Positions 22,350-28,802 of a stretch of 41,760 bases of DNA are shown piece after piece. Under the pieces are notes generated by a model. That model worked only from the letters and a program-made list of their open reading frames with translations. It searched no databases and was not told the origin of the DNA. A program made the translations under genes and the position numbers. Position 1 is the first letter of the stretch, and every line of letters begins with the position of its first letter. The stretch comes from Actinomycetes bacterium (GTDB lineage Bacteria; Actinomycetota; Acidimicrobiia; Acidimicrobiales; Microtrichaceae), in NCBI GenBank assembly GCA_023450775.1, contig JAEXGP010000307.1:1-41760 (forward strand). Direction: 5' to 3'.

Positions 22350-22712
22350 ATGAGCGAGCCGACCGCGCCCTCCGCACCGCCGTCCACCTCGGAGCCGACG
22401 GCGGCTGGCTCTGCCTCCCGGCCGGCGGCGGGCAACGGCGACTGGACCGATCAGGTCACCGACCTCATCGTCGACACGGTCGACAAGGTCCGGTCTCGTA
22501 CCACCGGGCCCATCCTCGAGGTCTCCAAGGGGATGGTCTACGCGATCGTCGCCCTGATCCTGGCGCTGCCGATCGTCGTCCTCTTCATGGTCGGCCTGGT
22601 GCGGCTCCTGACGATCTTCATCCCGGCCTGGGCCACCTACCTGCTCTTCGGGATCATCTTCGTGCTCATCGGTGTTGTCCTCTGGTCGAAGCGCGGTCGC
22701 GTCCCCACCTGA
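22350..22712 (+). CDS. Small two-helix membrane protein
   Basis: 120 aa. There is a Ser/Thr/Pro/Ala-rich N terminus (1-30), an amphipathic stretch with Val-Thr-Asp-Leu-Ile-Val-Asp-Thr-Val, and two membrane helices (about 63-85 and 91-110) ending in a basic Lys-Arg-Gly-Arg tail. It has the build of holin-X / phage-holin-like actinobacterial membrane proteins, but no function can be assigned. TAGGCT lies 7 nt before the ATG with no ribosome site, so a leaderless transcript is likely. It precedes trxB by 61 bp. Confidence 0.75.
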   Translation: MSEPTAPSAPPSTSEPTAAGSASRPAAGNGDWTDQVTDLIVDTVDKVRSRTTGPILEVSKGMVYAIVALILALPIVVLFMVGLVRLLTIFIPAWATYLLFGIIFVLIGVVLWSKRGRVPT

Positions 22713-22773
22713 GCGACGCCCGCCCTGCACCCCCGGTCGGCCCCGCCGCCCACCTCGAACGGAGTCACCAGCC

Positions 22774-23736
22774 ATGCCCGACCTTCGCAACGTCGTCATC
22801 ATCGGATCCGGCCCGGCCGGCCTGACCGCCGCCATCTACACCGCGCGCGCCGACCTGGAGCCGCTGATGATCGAGGGCGAGCCGTCCTCCACCAGCGACC
22901 AGCCCGGCGGGCAGCTCATGCTGACCACCGAGGTCGAGAACTTCCCCGGCTTCCCCGACGGGATCATGGGTCCCGAGCTCATGGGCAACTTCCGGGACCA
23001 GGCGCTGCGCTTCGGCGCCGAGATCCAGACGGCCAAGGTCTCCCGGGTCGATCTGTCGGAGCGTCCGTTCAAGGTCTGGGTCGGTGATCCCCAGGCGCCC
23101 GAGCCCACGTACCTCGCCCGCTCGGTGATCATCGCCACCGGGGCCAGCGCGCTGATGCTGGGCCTGGAGTCGGAGCGTCGCCTGCTCGGCCACGGCCTCT
23201 CCACCTGCGCCACGTGCGACGGCTTCTTCTTCCGCAACCAGGACATCGTCGTGGTCGGCGGCGGCGACTCCGCGCTCGAAGAGGCGATGTTCCTGACCCG
23301 CTTCGGGAAGTCGGTCACCGTCGTGCACCGCCGCAAGGAGCTGCGCGCCTCCAAGATCATGCAGGACCGCGCCTTCGCCAACGACAAGATCACGTTCCTC
23401 TGGGACACGGTCGTGGAGGACATCCTCGGCGAGGAGCGGGTCGAGGCGGTCCGGCTGCGCAACATCGTCACCGACGAGGTGGTCGACCACCCGGCAGCCG
23501 GCGTCTTCGTGGCCATCGGCCACCGGCCCAACACGGACCTGTTCGTCGGCCAGCTGCCGCTCAAGGAGAACGGCTACCTGCAGACCGTGGACGGCACGTC
23601 ACGCACGGCCGTCGAGGGCGTGTTCGCCTGCGGCGACGTGCAGGACGACTGGTACCGCCAGGCGATCACGGCCGCCGGATCCGGCTGCATGGCCGCCATC
23701 GACGCCGAGCGCTGGCTGGAGGCCCAGGGCCACTGA
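22774..23736 (+). CDS. trxB: Thioredoxin reductase
   Basis: 320 aa, the typical low-Mr enzyme. The FAD loop is Gly-Ser-Gly-Pro-Ala-Gly (11-16), Gly-Gly-Gln-Leu lies at 45-48, the redox pair is Cys145-Ala-Thr-Cys148, and the NADPH loop is Gly-Gly-Gly-Asp-Ser-Ala. The C-terminal FAD motif is Gly-Val-Phe-Ala-Cys-Gly-Asp-Val. It uses NADPH to reduce the thioredoxin encoded next. The ATG is preceded by GGAG 10 nt away. A 184-bp gap with its own promoter-like element separates it from trxA, rather than a tight operon. Confidence 0.97.
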   Translation: MPDLRNVVIIGSGPAGLTAAIYTARADLEPLMIEGEPSSTSDQPGGQLMLTTEVENFPGFPDGIMGPELMGNFRDQALRFGAEIQTAKVSRVDLSERPFKVWVGDPQAPEPTYLARSVIIATGASALMLGLESERRLLGHGLSTCATCDGFFFRNQDIVVVGGGDSALEEAMFLTRFGKSVTVVHRRKELRASKIMQDRAFANDKITFLWDTVVEDILGEERVEAVRLRNIVTDEVVDHPAAGVFVAIGHRPNTDLFVGQLPLKENGYLQTVDGTSRTAVEGVFACGDVQDDWYRQAITAAGSGCMAAIDAERWLEAQGH

Positions 23737-23777
23737 GTCCCGCTCCCCGGTGCACCACCGGCCCGCCGCGCGGTGCT

Positions 23778-23803
23778 GGAATGGTGGACCACCCACCCTG
23801 GTT
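23778..23803 (+). promoter_or_regulatory. SigR/SigH-type ECF promoter candidate for trxA
   Basis: GGAAT (23778-23782), an 18-nt spacer, then GTT (23801-23803) reproduces the Streptomyces SigR / mycobacterial SigH consensus GGAAT-N18-GTT, about 120 bp before trxA. The -35 box lies in the left arm of an inverted repeat, GTGCTGGAA (23773-23781) with TTCCAGCAC (23825-23833). Thioredoxin genes are classical targets of these disulfide-stress sigma factors. Confidence 0.55.
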
Positions 23804-23920
23804 GCACCTCGGTGGACCCGGGCGTTCCAGCACGGAAGGCCCCCGACGACACCACCCCCGACACGGCAGCACGCCCGCAGGCGGCGGCCGCTCCGTCAGG
23901 CAGACCAGGAGGAGAGCCGC

Positions 23921-24244
23921 ATGGGCTCCATCACCCAACTCACCGAAGCCACGTTCGACGAGGAGATCGGGAGCGCGACCGAACCGGTGCTGGTCGACTT
24001 CTGGGCGGAGTGGTGCGGTCCCTGCAAGATGATCGCTCCGATCCTCGAGGAGATCGCGCAGGAGCACGACGGCAAGGTGCGCATCGCCAAGGTCAACGTC
24101 GATGACAACCCGAACCTGGCGCTGAAGTTCAATGTGATGAGCATCCCCACGATGATCGTTTTCAAAGATGGGGCCGAAGACCAGCGCCTGGTCGGCGCCC
24201 GGGGCAAGCCGCAGCTGCTCGAGGACCTCAACGCCTACATCTGA
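23921..24244 (+). CDS. trxA: Thioredoxin
   Basis: 107 aa, standard length. The active site is Trp31-Cys32-Gly-Pro-Cys35-Lys, with the cis-Pro loop Ser-Ile-Pro-Thr-Met and the buried Asp in Val-Asp-Phe-Trp-Ala. It donates electrons to ribonucleotide reductase, peroxidases and methionine sulfoxide reductases, recharged by the neighbouring TrxB. A strong AGGAGG sits 8 nt before the ATG. The separate upstream promoter-like element suggests it can be induced independently of trxB. Confidence 0.97.
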   Translation: MGSITQLTEATFDEEIGSATEPVLVDFWAEWCGPCKMIAPILEEIAQEHDGKVRIAKVNVDDNPNLALKFNVMSIPTMIVFKDGAEDQRLVGARGKPQLLEDLNAYI

Positions 24245-24256
24245 TCCCGGGCACGT

Positions 24257-24296
24257 CCGGTCCCGACCGGGCGCCTGACGAGGCCGGCGGGACCGG
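24257..24296 (+). terminator. Hairpin after trxA
   Basis: CCGGTCCCG (24257-24265) pairs with CGGGACCGG (24288-24296), with a further GC-rich inner pairing, 13 nt after the trxA stop. There is no U-tract. A TAGCAT at 24301-24306 right after it could be the -10 for the next gene, so the unit probably ends here. Confidence 0.55.
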
Positions 24297-24333
24297 GCAC
24301 TAGCATCGGCACGTCCCGGCCACACGGTCGGGC

Positions 24334-25392
24334 GTGACCCCGGGAGCCATCATCACCCTTTCCGCCCTGCCCCTCCGGGCCGGTGCCTCCGGCCCTGCCG
24401 TCGCCGACCTGCAACGACGGCTGGCCGCGGCCGGCCACGACCCCGGCGACCCCGCCGGCGAGTTCGGCGAGGGGACCCGGCGAGCGGTCGAGGGATTCCA
24501 GCAGCAGTCCGGTCTGCGCAGCGACGGGATCTGCGACTCGTCGACGTGGGCAGCACTCGTGGAGTCGGAGTTCCGCCTGGGCGACCGGCTCGTGTGCCTC
24601 CGCTCCCCCATGATGCGCGGCAACGACGTGGCTGAGCTCCAGCTGCGGCTGGGCGCGCTCGGCTTCGACGCCGGCCGCGTCGACGGCATCTTCGGGCCCG
24701 CGACGCGCGCCGCTGTCGGGGACTTCCAGCGCAACGCCGGTCTCATCACCGACGAGGTGTGCGGGCCCGACACCGTCGAGGCGCTCATGCGACTCGAGGG
24801 ACGGGCCGGGCGGGCGAGCGTCACCGCGGTCCGGGAACGGGACCGCCTGCGTCGGTCGTTGCGGTCGCTCAAGGCGCTGCGTGTCGCCGTGGGGGCGGAC
24901 GAGGCGCTGCACGCGATCGTCGTCCGCCTGGCGGCGTCGCTCCAGGACGTCGGCGTGAGCACGGTCCTGCTGGAGGGCGACTGGTCGGTCCAGGCCGCCG
25001 GCGCCAACGACTTCGACGCGGACGTGTACCTGGGACTCACCCTGGCGCAGGGAACGGTCGTCGAGGCCAGCTACTTCGAGGTTCCGGGCTTCGCGTCCGC
25101 CGGTGGGCGCCACCTGGCCGAGCTGGTGGTCAAGGAGCTCCCTGCCACCCCCGGCTGGGACATCGGCGCGGTGACCGGGATGCGGCTGCCGATCCTCCGC
25201 GAGACCCGCAGCTCCGCGGTCCTGGTGCAGTTGGGTGATCGCGCCGCCGTCCACGAGAACCGAGACCTCGTGATCGCGTCGCTCCAGCGAGCGTTGGAGG
25301 CGTGGGCGACCGATCCGGCGCCCGAGGCGCAGCCCGCGGACGCCGCTGACGGCGCTGACGGCGCCGCGCAGGCCTCGACCGCCCTCGACTGA
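24334..25392 (+). CDS. CwlM-like protein: two PG-binding domains and a degenerate amidase_3 domain
   Basis: 352 aa with no signal peptide. Two PG_binding_1 repeats lie at about 12-77 (Gly-Pro-Ala-Val-Ala-Asp-Leu-Gln) and 88-152 (Gly-Asn-Asp-Val-Ala-Glu-Leu-Gln). Residues about 182-322 follow the amidase_3 fold (late motif Arg-X-Thr-X-X-X-Ala-Val-Leu-Val-Gln-Leu-Gly at 289-301). The zinc ligands are gone: the Asp-Pro-Gly-His-Gly loop is Val-Ala-Val-Gly-Ala-Asp, and the Ser-X-His-X-Asn strand is Tyr-Leu-Gly-Leu-Thr-Leu. Position next to trxA and before parB equals mycobacterial cwlM (Rv3915), a cytoplasmic kinase substrate that regulates MurA. A regulatory, non-enzymatic role is the natural inference. 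GTG start chosen; no clear ribosome site. Confidence 0.85.
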   Translation: MTPGAIITLSALPLRAGASGPAVADLQRRLAAAGHDPGDPAGEFGEGTRRAVEGFQQQSGLRSDGICDSSTWAALVESEFRLGDRLVCLRSPMMRGNDVAELQLRLGALGFDAGRVDGIFGPATRAAVGDFQRNAGLITDEVCGPDTVEALMRLEGRAGRASVTAVRERDRLRRSLRSLKALRVAVGADEALHAIVVRLAASLQDVGVSTVLLEGDWSVQAAGANDFDADVYLGLTLAQGTVVEASYFEVPGFASAGGRHLAELVVKELPATPGWDIGAVTGMRLPILRETRSSAVLVQLGDRAAVHENRDLVIASLQRALEAWATDPAPEAQPADAADGADGAAQASTALD

Positions 25393-25396
25393 GCAC

Positions 25397-25431
25397 CTCC
25401 ACCTCGACCGGCACGTCAGATCGAGGTGGAG
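25397..25431. terminator. Hairpin between convergent cwlM-like and parB genes
   Basis: CTCCACCTCGA (25397-25407) pairs perfectly with TCGAGGTGGAG (25421-25431) across a 13-nt loop, 4 nt after the cwlM-like stop. A second smaller hairpin, AACCTG/CAGGTT (25438-25454), follows. It sits suitably for termination from either side. Confidence 0.65.
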
Positions 25432-25481
25432 AGGGAGAACCTGCACCTCAGGTTCCACTTTCCCCAGACTTGTGCCCAGCC

Positions 25482-25509
25482 TGTGGACAACTCCCCTCGA
25501 TGTGGACTT
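25482..25509. promoter_or_regulatory. DnaA box pair in the cwlM-parB gap
   Basis: TGTGGACAA (25482-25490) is an exact match, on the minus strand, to the actinobacterial DnaA box TTGTCCACA. TGTGGACTT (25501-25509) matches 7 of 9 in the same orientation. They lie in a 199-bp non-coding gap between convergent genes, so gene regulation is unlikely; DnaA titration or an accessory origin role is possible. Confidence 0.5.
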
Positions 25510-25591
25510 CAGAGCGCGACGGGGGCAGGAACGACCACCCGGACCCCGTTCCGCCCTCAGCGGCCGCTGACCCGGGCCGGCGGGACGACGA

Positions 25592-26500
25592 TCAGTCGAT
25601 GATGCGGCGGTAGATCCGCTCGAGGTCCTCGAGGTTCGCGAACTCCACCAGGACCTTGCCGCGCTTGGCGGTCATCGTGATCGAGACCCTCGTGTCGAGG
25701 TGATCCGCGAGCAGCTCCTCGAGCTCCAGCAGCCCGGGTGGGCGGAGCGCGGAGGGCTTCGGGCCCGGCGCCGGACTGGACGATCCGTCGTCCTGGTCGA
25801 CCTCTGCATCCAGGCCGGCCTCGAGCTCCAGGCGTTCCCGCACCAGCTGCTCGACGTCGCGCACGCTCAGGGCTTCAGCGACCGTCCGCTTGGCCAGCGC
25901 CTCCTGGTAGGCCCGGTCGGGGTGGCCGAGCAGGGCCTTCGCGTGACCTGCGCTGATGAGCTGCTCCCCGACCAACCGCTGGACCGCCGGCGGCAGCTGG
26001 AACAGCCGGAGCAGGTTCGTCACCGCCGAACGGCTCCGACCCACGCGCTGGGCCACCTGCTCCTGCGTGTAGGAGAAGTCCTCGATGAGCTGCTGGTAGG
26101 CGGCGGCCTCCTCGAGCGGATTGAGGTCCTGGCGATGGAGGTTCTCGACGAGCGCCTGCTCCAGCGACGACACGTCGTCCGCGGTCCGGATGACGACCGG
26201 GACCGACCGGAGACCGGCGCGCTTGGCCGCCCGCAGTCGACGCTCCCCCGCGATCAGCTCGTAGCCGTCGTCGAGCTCGCGGACGAGCACCGGCTGCAGC
26301 ACCCCGAGCTCCTTGATGCTGTCCGACAGCCCTTCGAGCGACTCCTCGTCGAAGGACCGCCGGGGCTGCAGCGGGTTCGGCCGGATCGCCTCCACCGGCA
26401 CCTCGGAGAGGCCGGCGGCCGCGGCGGACTCCGCGTCCTCCCCTGCGCCGGCGGGGATCAGCGAGGTCAGACCCCGCCCGAGACCACCCTTACGAGCCAC
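25592..26500 (-). CDS. parB: Chromosome partitioning protein ParB
   Basis: 302 aa. The family N terminus is Lys-Gly-Gly-Leu-Gly-Arg-Gly-Leu. The CTP-binding ParB/Srx domain has Pro-Asn-Pro-Leu-Gln-Pro-Arg-Arg and Gly-Glu-Arg-Arg-Leu-Arg-Ala-Ala, plus the Glu-Asn-Leu-His-Arg-Gln-Asp-Leu-Asn-Pro box. The HTH has Gln-Val-Ala-Gln-Arg-Val-Gly-Arg-Ser-Arg-Ser-Ala-Val, and the C-terminal dimer domain ends Arg-Ile-Tyr-Arg-Arg-Ile-Ile-Asp. It loads at the three parS sites 1.3 kb upstream, slides as a CTP clamp and is positioned by ParA. The GTG start overlaps the end of parA by 11 nt. Confidence 0.97.
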   Translation of the reverse strand: MARKGGLGRGLTSLIPAGAGEDAESAAAAGLSEVPVEAIRPNPLQPRRSFDEESLEGLSDSIKELGVLQPVLVRELDDGYELIAGERRLRAAKRAGLRSVPVVIRTADDVSSLEQALVENLHRQDLNPLEEAAAYQQLIEDFSYTQEQVAQRVGRSRSAVTNLLRLFQLPPAVQRLVGEQLISAGHAKALLGHPDRAYQEALAKRTVAEALSVRDVEQLVRERLELEAGLDAEVDQDDGSSSPAPGPKPSALRPPGLLELEELLADHLDTRVSITMTAKRGKVLVEFANLEDLERIYRRIID

Positions 26501-27602
26501 CGCTGACCTCCCGTGCCAGCTCCCGGTACGCGACCGCCCCTCGGGAGCTCGGATCGAACGTCGTGATCGGCTGCCCGAAGGACGGTGCCTCCGACAGCCG
26601 GATGTTGCGAGGGATCATGTTGCGGCAGACCTTGGACCCGAAGTGGGCCCTGACCTCCGACACGACCTGCTCCGCCAGCCGGGTCCGGCTGTCGTACATC
26701 ACCAGGACGATGCCGCTGATCTCCAGCTCGGGGTTCAGGTTCGTCCGCACCAGGTCGACGTTGCGCGTGAGCTGGGCCAGACCCTCGAGGGCGTAGTACT
26801 CGCACTGGATCGGGACCATCACCTCGGTCGCAGCCACCAGGCCGTTCACGGTCAGGAGGCCGAGCGACGGTGGGCAGTCGATGAGGATGTAGTCGTAGTC
26901 GTCGATGACGTCGGCGATCGCTCGCTTGAGCCGGCCCTCGCGGCTGAACGCGGGGACGAGCTCGATCTCCGCACCCGCAAGATCCAGGCTGGCCGGCGCG
27001 ACGAAGAGGTTCCGCACCTCGGTGGGCTCGATGCAGTCCTCCAGCGGCACGTCGTGGAGGAGGACGTCGTACATCGTGTGGTCGAGCGTCCGGTAGTTGA
27101 TGCCGAGACCGGTCGTGGCGTTGCCCTGGGGATCCAGGTCGATCACGAGCGTCCGGTGGTCGAGCTCGGCGAGCGCGGCGCCCATGTTGACGGTCGTCGT
27201 CGTCTTGCCGACGCCACCCTTCTGGTTGGCGATCGCGATGACACGGGGGAGCGGCCGCCCCGAGACCCCGCTGGGTCCGGCAGCGACCTCGGGCTCCACC
27301 GCGGCGGTCAGATCGGGGACGCGAGGCTCCCCGCCGTCATCCAACGGTTGGTCCCCACTCGGTCGCGCGGGCTCGGCGTCGGACAGGTCGACCACCGGCT
27401 CGTCGTGCCGATCTGATGGAGCCGGGGCCGGGTTGCTGTCCGGAACAGGGCTGCTGTCCGGATTCGGGCTGCCGTCCGGAACAGGCTCGGGTCGGGAGGG
27501 CTCGAAGGAGGGCGGGGGACCGGCCGCTGCCGGCGCCTCGTCCGCACCGAGCGCGACCGCCGATCCGTCATGTGCACCCGACTCGGGTGGCAGGTCAGAC
27601 AT
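26490..27602 (-). CDS. parA: Chromosome partitioning ATPase ParA (Soj) with long N-terminal linker
   Basis: 370 aa from the ATG at 27602, which has GGGAG 6-7 nt upstream. The deviant Walker A Lys-Gly-Gly-Val-Gly-Lys-Thr lies at 128-134. Walker A' Asp-Leu-Asp-Pro-Gln-Gly-Asn-Ala and Walker B Ile-Leu-Ile-Asp-Cys-Pro-Pro-Ser follow as in chromosomal Soj. The first about 119 residues are an acidic, Pro-rich disordered extension with a Pro-Asp-Ser-X-Pro-X repeat encoded by three 18-bp units at 27433-27486. Its role may be pole-organiser binding. ParA binds DNA nonspecifically and pulls ParB-parS complexes apart. It is followed by parB with an overlap and preceded by parS sites. Confidence 0.95.
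   Translation of the reverse strand: MSDLPPESGAHDGSAVALGADEAPAAAGPPPSFEPSRPEPVPDGSPNPDSSPVPDSNPAPAPSDRHDEPVVDLSDAEPARPSGDQPLDDGGEPRVPDLTAAVEPEVAAGPSGVSGRPLPRVIAIANQKGGVGKTTTTVNMGAALAELDHRTLVIDLDPQGNATTGLGINYRTLDHTMYDVLLHDVPLEDCIEPTEVRNLFVAPASLDLAGAEIELVPAFSREGRLKRAIADVIDDYDYILIDCPPSLGLLTVNGLVAATEVMVPIQCEYYALEGLAQLTRNVDLVRTNLNPELEISGIVLVMYDSRTRLAEQVVSEVRAHFGSKVCRNMIPRNIRLSEAPSFGQPITTFDPSSRGAVAYRELAREVSGGS
27433..27486. repeat. Three 18-bp repeats inside parA
   Basis: Units 27433-27450, 27451-27468 and 27469-27486 share the form CTGCTGTCCGGAnnnGGG. Read on the parA strand they give the six-residue repeat Pro-Asp-X-X-Pro-X in the N-terminal linker, a candidate for copy-number variation without frameshift. 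Confidence 0.75.
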
Positions 27603-27769
27603 CCAGAGCTCCCAATGGAGGGTTCCCACGTCCGCAGCTGCTGCCTGCAGGACGCACCCCTCGTGAGGGGTCCTCCGGGTCGACGACGACACCGTCCAGA
27701 CGCGGTGCGCCCCCATCCTTCCGTTCAAGGGCGGTGGGGGTCAAGCACCCTCGGCGTGCTGGGCGGCGT

Positions 27770-27783
27770 GTTCCACGTGGAAC
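27770..27783. promoter_or_regulatory. parS site 1
   Basis: This is a perfect 14-bp palindrome, GTTCCACGTGGAAC, flanked by T on the left. It is the actinobacterial form of parS (consensus TGTTTCACGTGAAACA, with CC/GG in high-GC genomes), upstream of parA in the parA-rsmG gap. Confidence 0.93.
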
Positions 27784-27817
27784 GCCACCGACGCGAACGA
27801 TGCGGGGAGTCTGTTGT

Positions 27818-27831
27818 GTTCCACGTGGAAC
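27818..27831. promoter_or_regulatory. parS site 2
   Basis: An identical 14-bp parS core, 48 bp after site 1 and flanked TG...CC. Regular spacing of close to 4.5 helical turns places it near the same DNA face. Confidence 0.93.
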
Positions 27832-27863
27832 CCTGAGGCGGGACGATCGCGGAGCCGTCTCGC

Positions 27864-27877
27864 GTTCCACGTGGAAC
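27864..27877. promoter_or_regulatory. parS site 3
   Basis: A third identical 14-bp parS core, 46 bp after site 2 and flanked CG...AC. The three sites form the ParB loading cluster next to the origin. Confidence 0.93.
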
Positions 27878-27914
27878 ACGGCACCGGCCACGACAGCTCA
27901 AGCCATCAACCGGG

Positions 27915-28019
27915 CGGGAGGCACCGCACCGCGTTCTTGGGGGAATCCGACAGATCATCTGTCGAGATCCCCCAAGGTCCAGGCGCATGACCCCCGGGAG
28001 GCACGGCACCGCGTTCTTG
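27915..28019. repeat. 39-bp palindrome flanked by 25-bp direct repeats in the parA-rsmG gap
   Basis: The direct repeats 27915-27939 and 27995-28019 (CGGGAGGCACCGCACCGCGT plus TCTTG) are 24/25 identical and 80 bp apart. Between them, 27937-27975 is a long palindrome: outer arms TTGGGGG/CCCCCAA, inner arms CGACAGA/TCTGTCG, with a short mismatch in the middle of each arm. It lies 51 bp past the rsmG stop codon, so the hairpin may terminate that operon. The flanking repeats are not explained by a terminator. The 424-bp gap (27603-28026) holds only this and the parS sites. Confidence 0.8.
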
Positions 28020-28026
28020 CGTGAGG

Positions 28027-28782
28027 TCAGAAGGCCGGGCGGCGGGCGGGGACGCCCACTCGGCGGGGGAGCGCGTCCGGGCAGGGGGCGATCACGTCCA
28101 GTCGGCGGACGGTCGCGCCGTCGCGTCGCCAGGTGTCCCCGGGGCGGAGCCCCATCCTCTCGAGCGCTGCCGTTGGCCAACGATCGGGGTCACCCCCCGG
28201 GGGCTCGCTCACCAACAGCCTGGATCCCACTCCGGCCAGGAATCCGACTGCGCACTCCGCGGTCACCGCCGGGGGACCGAACGATCGGGCGGTCACCACG
28301 CGGAAGGCGCCCCGGAGCTCGGGTTCCCGGGCCAGCTCCTCCGCCCGGCCACGCACCACCGACACCCGCCGGTCGAGCTCCAGCTCCTCGACGGCCCAAC
28401 GGAGGAAGTCGGTGCGCTTCTGCGCAGCATCGAGGAGGACGACCACCAGGTCCGGTCGATGTGCGGCCAGGACCAGGCCGGGCACCCCGCCGCCGGCACC
28501 GAGGTCGAGCAGCTGCAGGTCGGCGGCTGGTCCGGGGTCTCCGACGGACGCATCGGGCACGCTCGACTCCTGAGGTTCGGGAAGACCGTCGAGGAACGCC
28601 ATCGCGTGCTGCACGTGGGCGTCGACGTCGCCCGGGCCGAGGAACCCGAGCTCCCGCGATCGCAGGAGGACGTCGCGCAGCGCGCCCGCGGGGACGCCGT
28701 CGCGGAACGGGTCCGGACGCGGGACGGGCACCCCGTCGGGGTGCCCGTCCGATCCGTCCCGGGCGTGACCGTGGTCCGCCAT
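28027..28782 (-). CDS. rsmG: 16S rRNA (guanine-N7) methyltransferase RsmG (GidB)
   Basis: 251 aa from the ATG at 28782, which has GAGGAG 8 nt upstream; a GTG overlapping the jag stop is the alternative. The SAM motif is Leu-Leu-Asp-Leu-Gly-Ala-Gly-Gly-Gly-Val-Pro-Gly-Leu-Val-Leu-Ala. Next comes Leu-Leu-Asp-Ala-Ala-Gln-Lys-Arg-Thr-Asp-Phe-Leu (substrate/SAM contact of RsmG) and Val-Thr-Ala-Arg-Ser-Phe-Gly, typical of GidB. It methylates G527 of 16S rRNA; its loss gives low-level streptomycin resistance in other bacteria. It is the last gene of the rpmH-side operon, before the palindrome and parS region. Confidence 0.95.
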   Translation of the reverse strand: MADHGHARDGSDGHPDGVPVPRPDPFRDGVPAGALRDVLLRSRELGFLGPGDVDAHVQHAMAFLDGLPEPQESSVPDASVGDPGPAADLQLLDLGAGGGVPGLVLAAHRPDLVVVLLDAAQKRTDFLRWAVEELELDRRVSVVRGRAEELAREPELRGAFRVVTARSFGPPAVTAECAVGFLAGVGSRLLVSEPPGGDPDRWPTAALERMGLRPGDTWRRDGATVRRLDVIAPCPDALPRRVGVPARRPAF

Positions 28783-28802
28783 GGGTCCTGCTCCTCGCCG
28801 GC

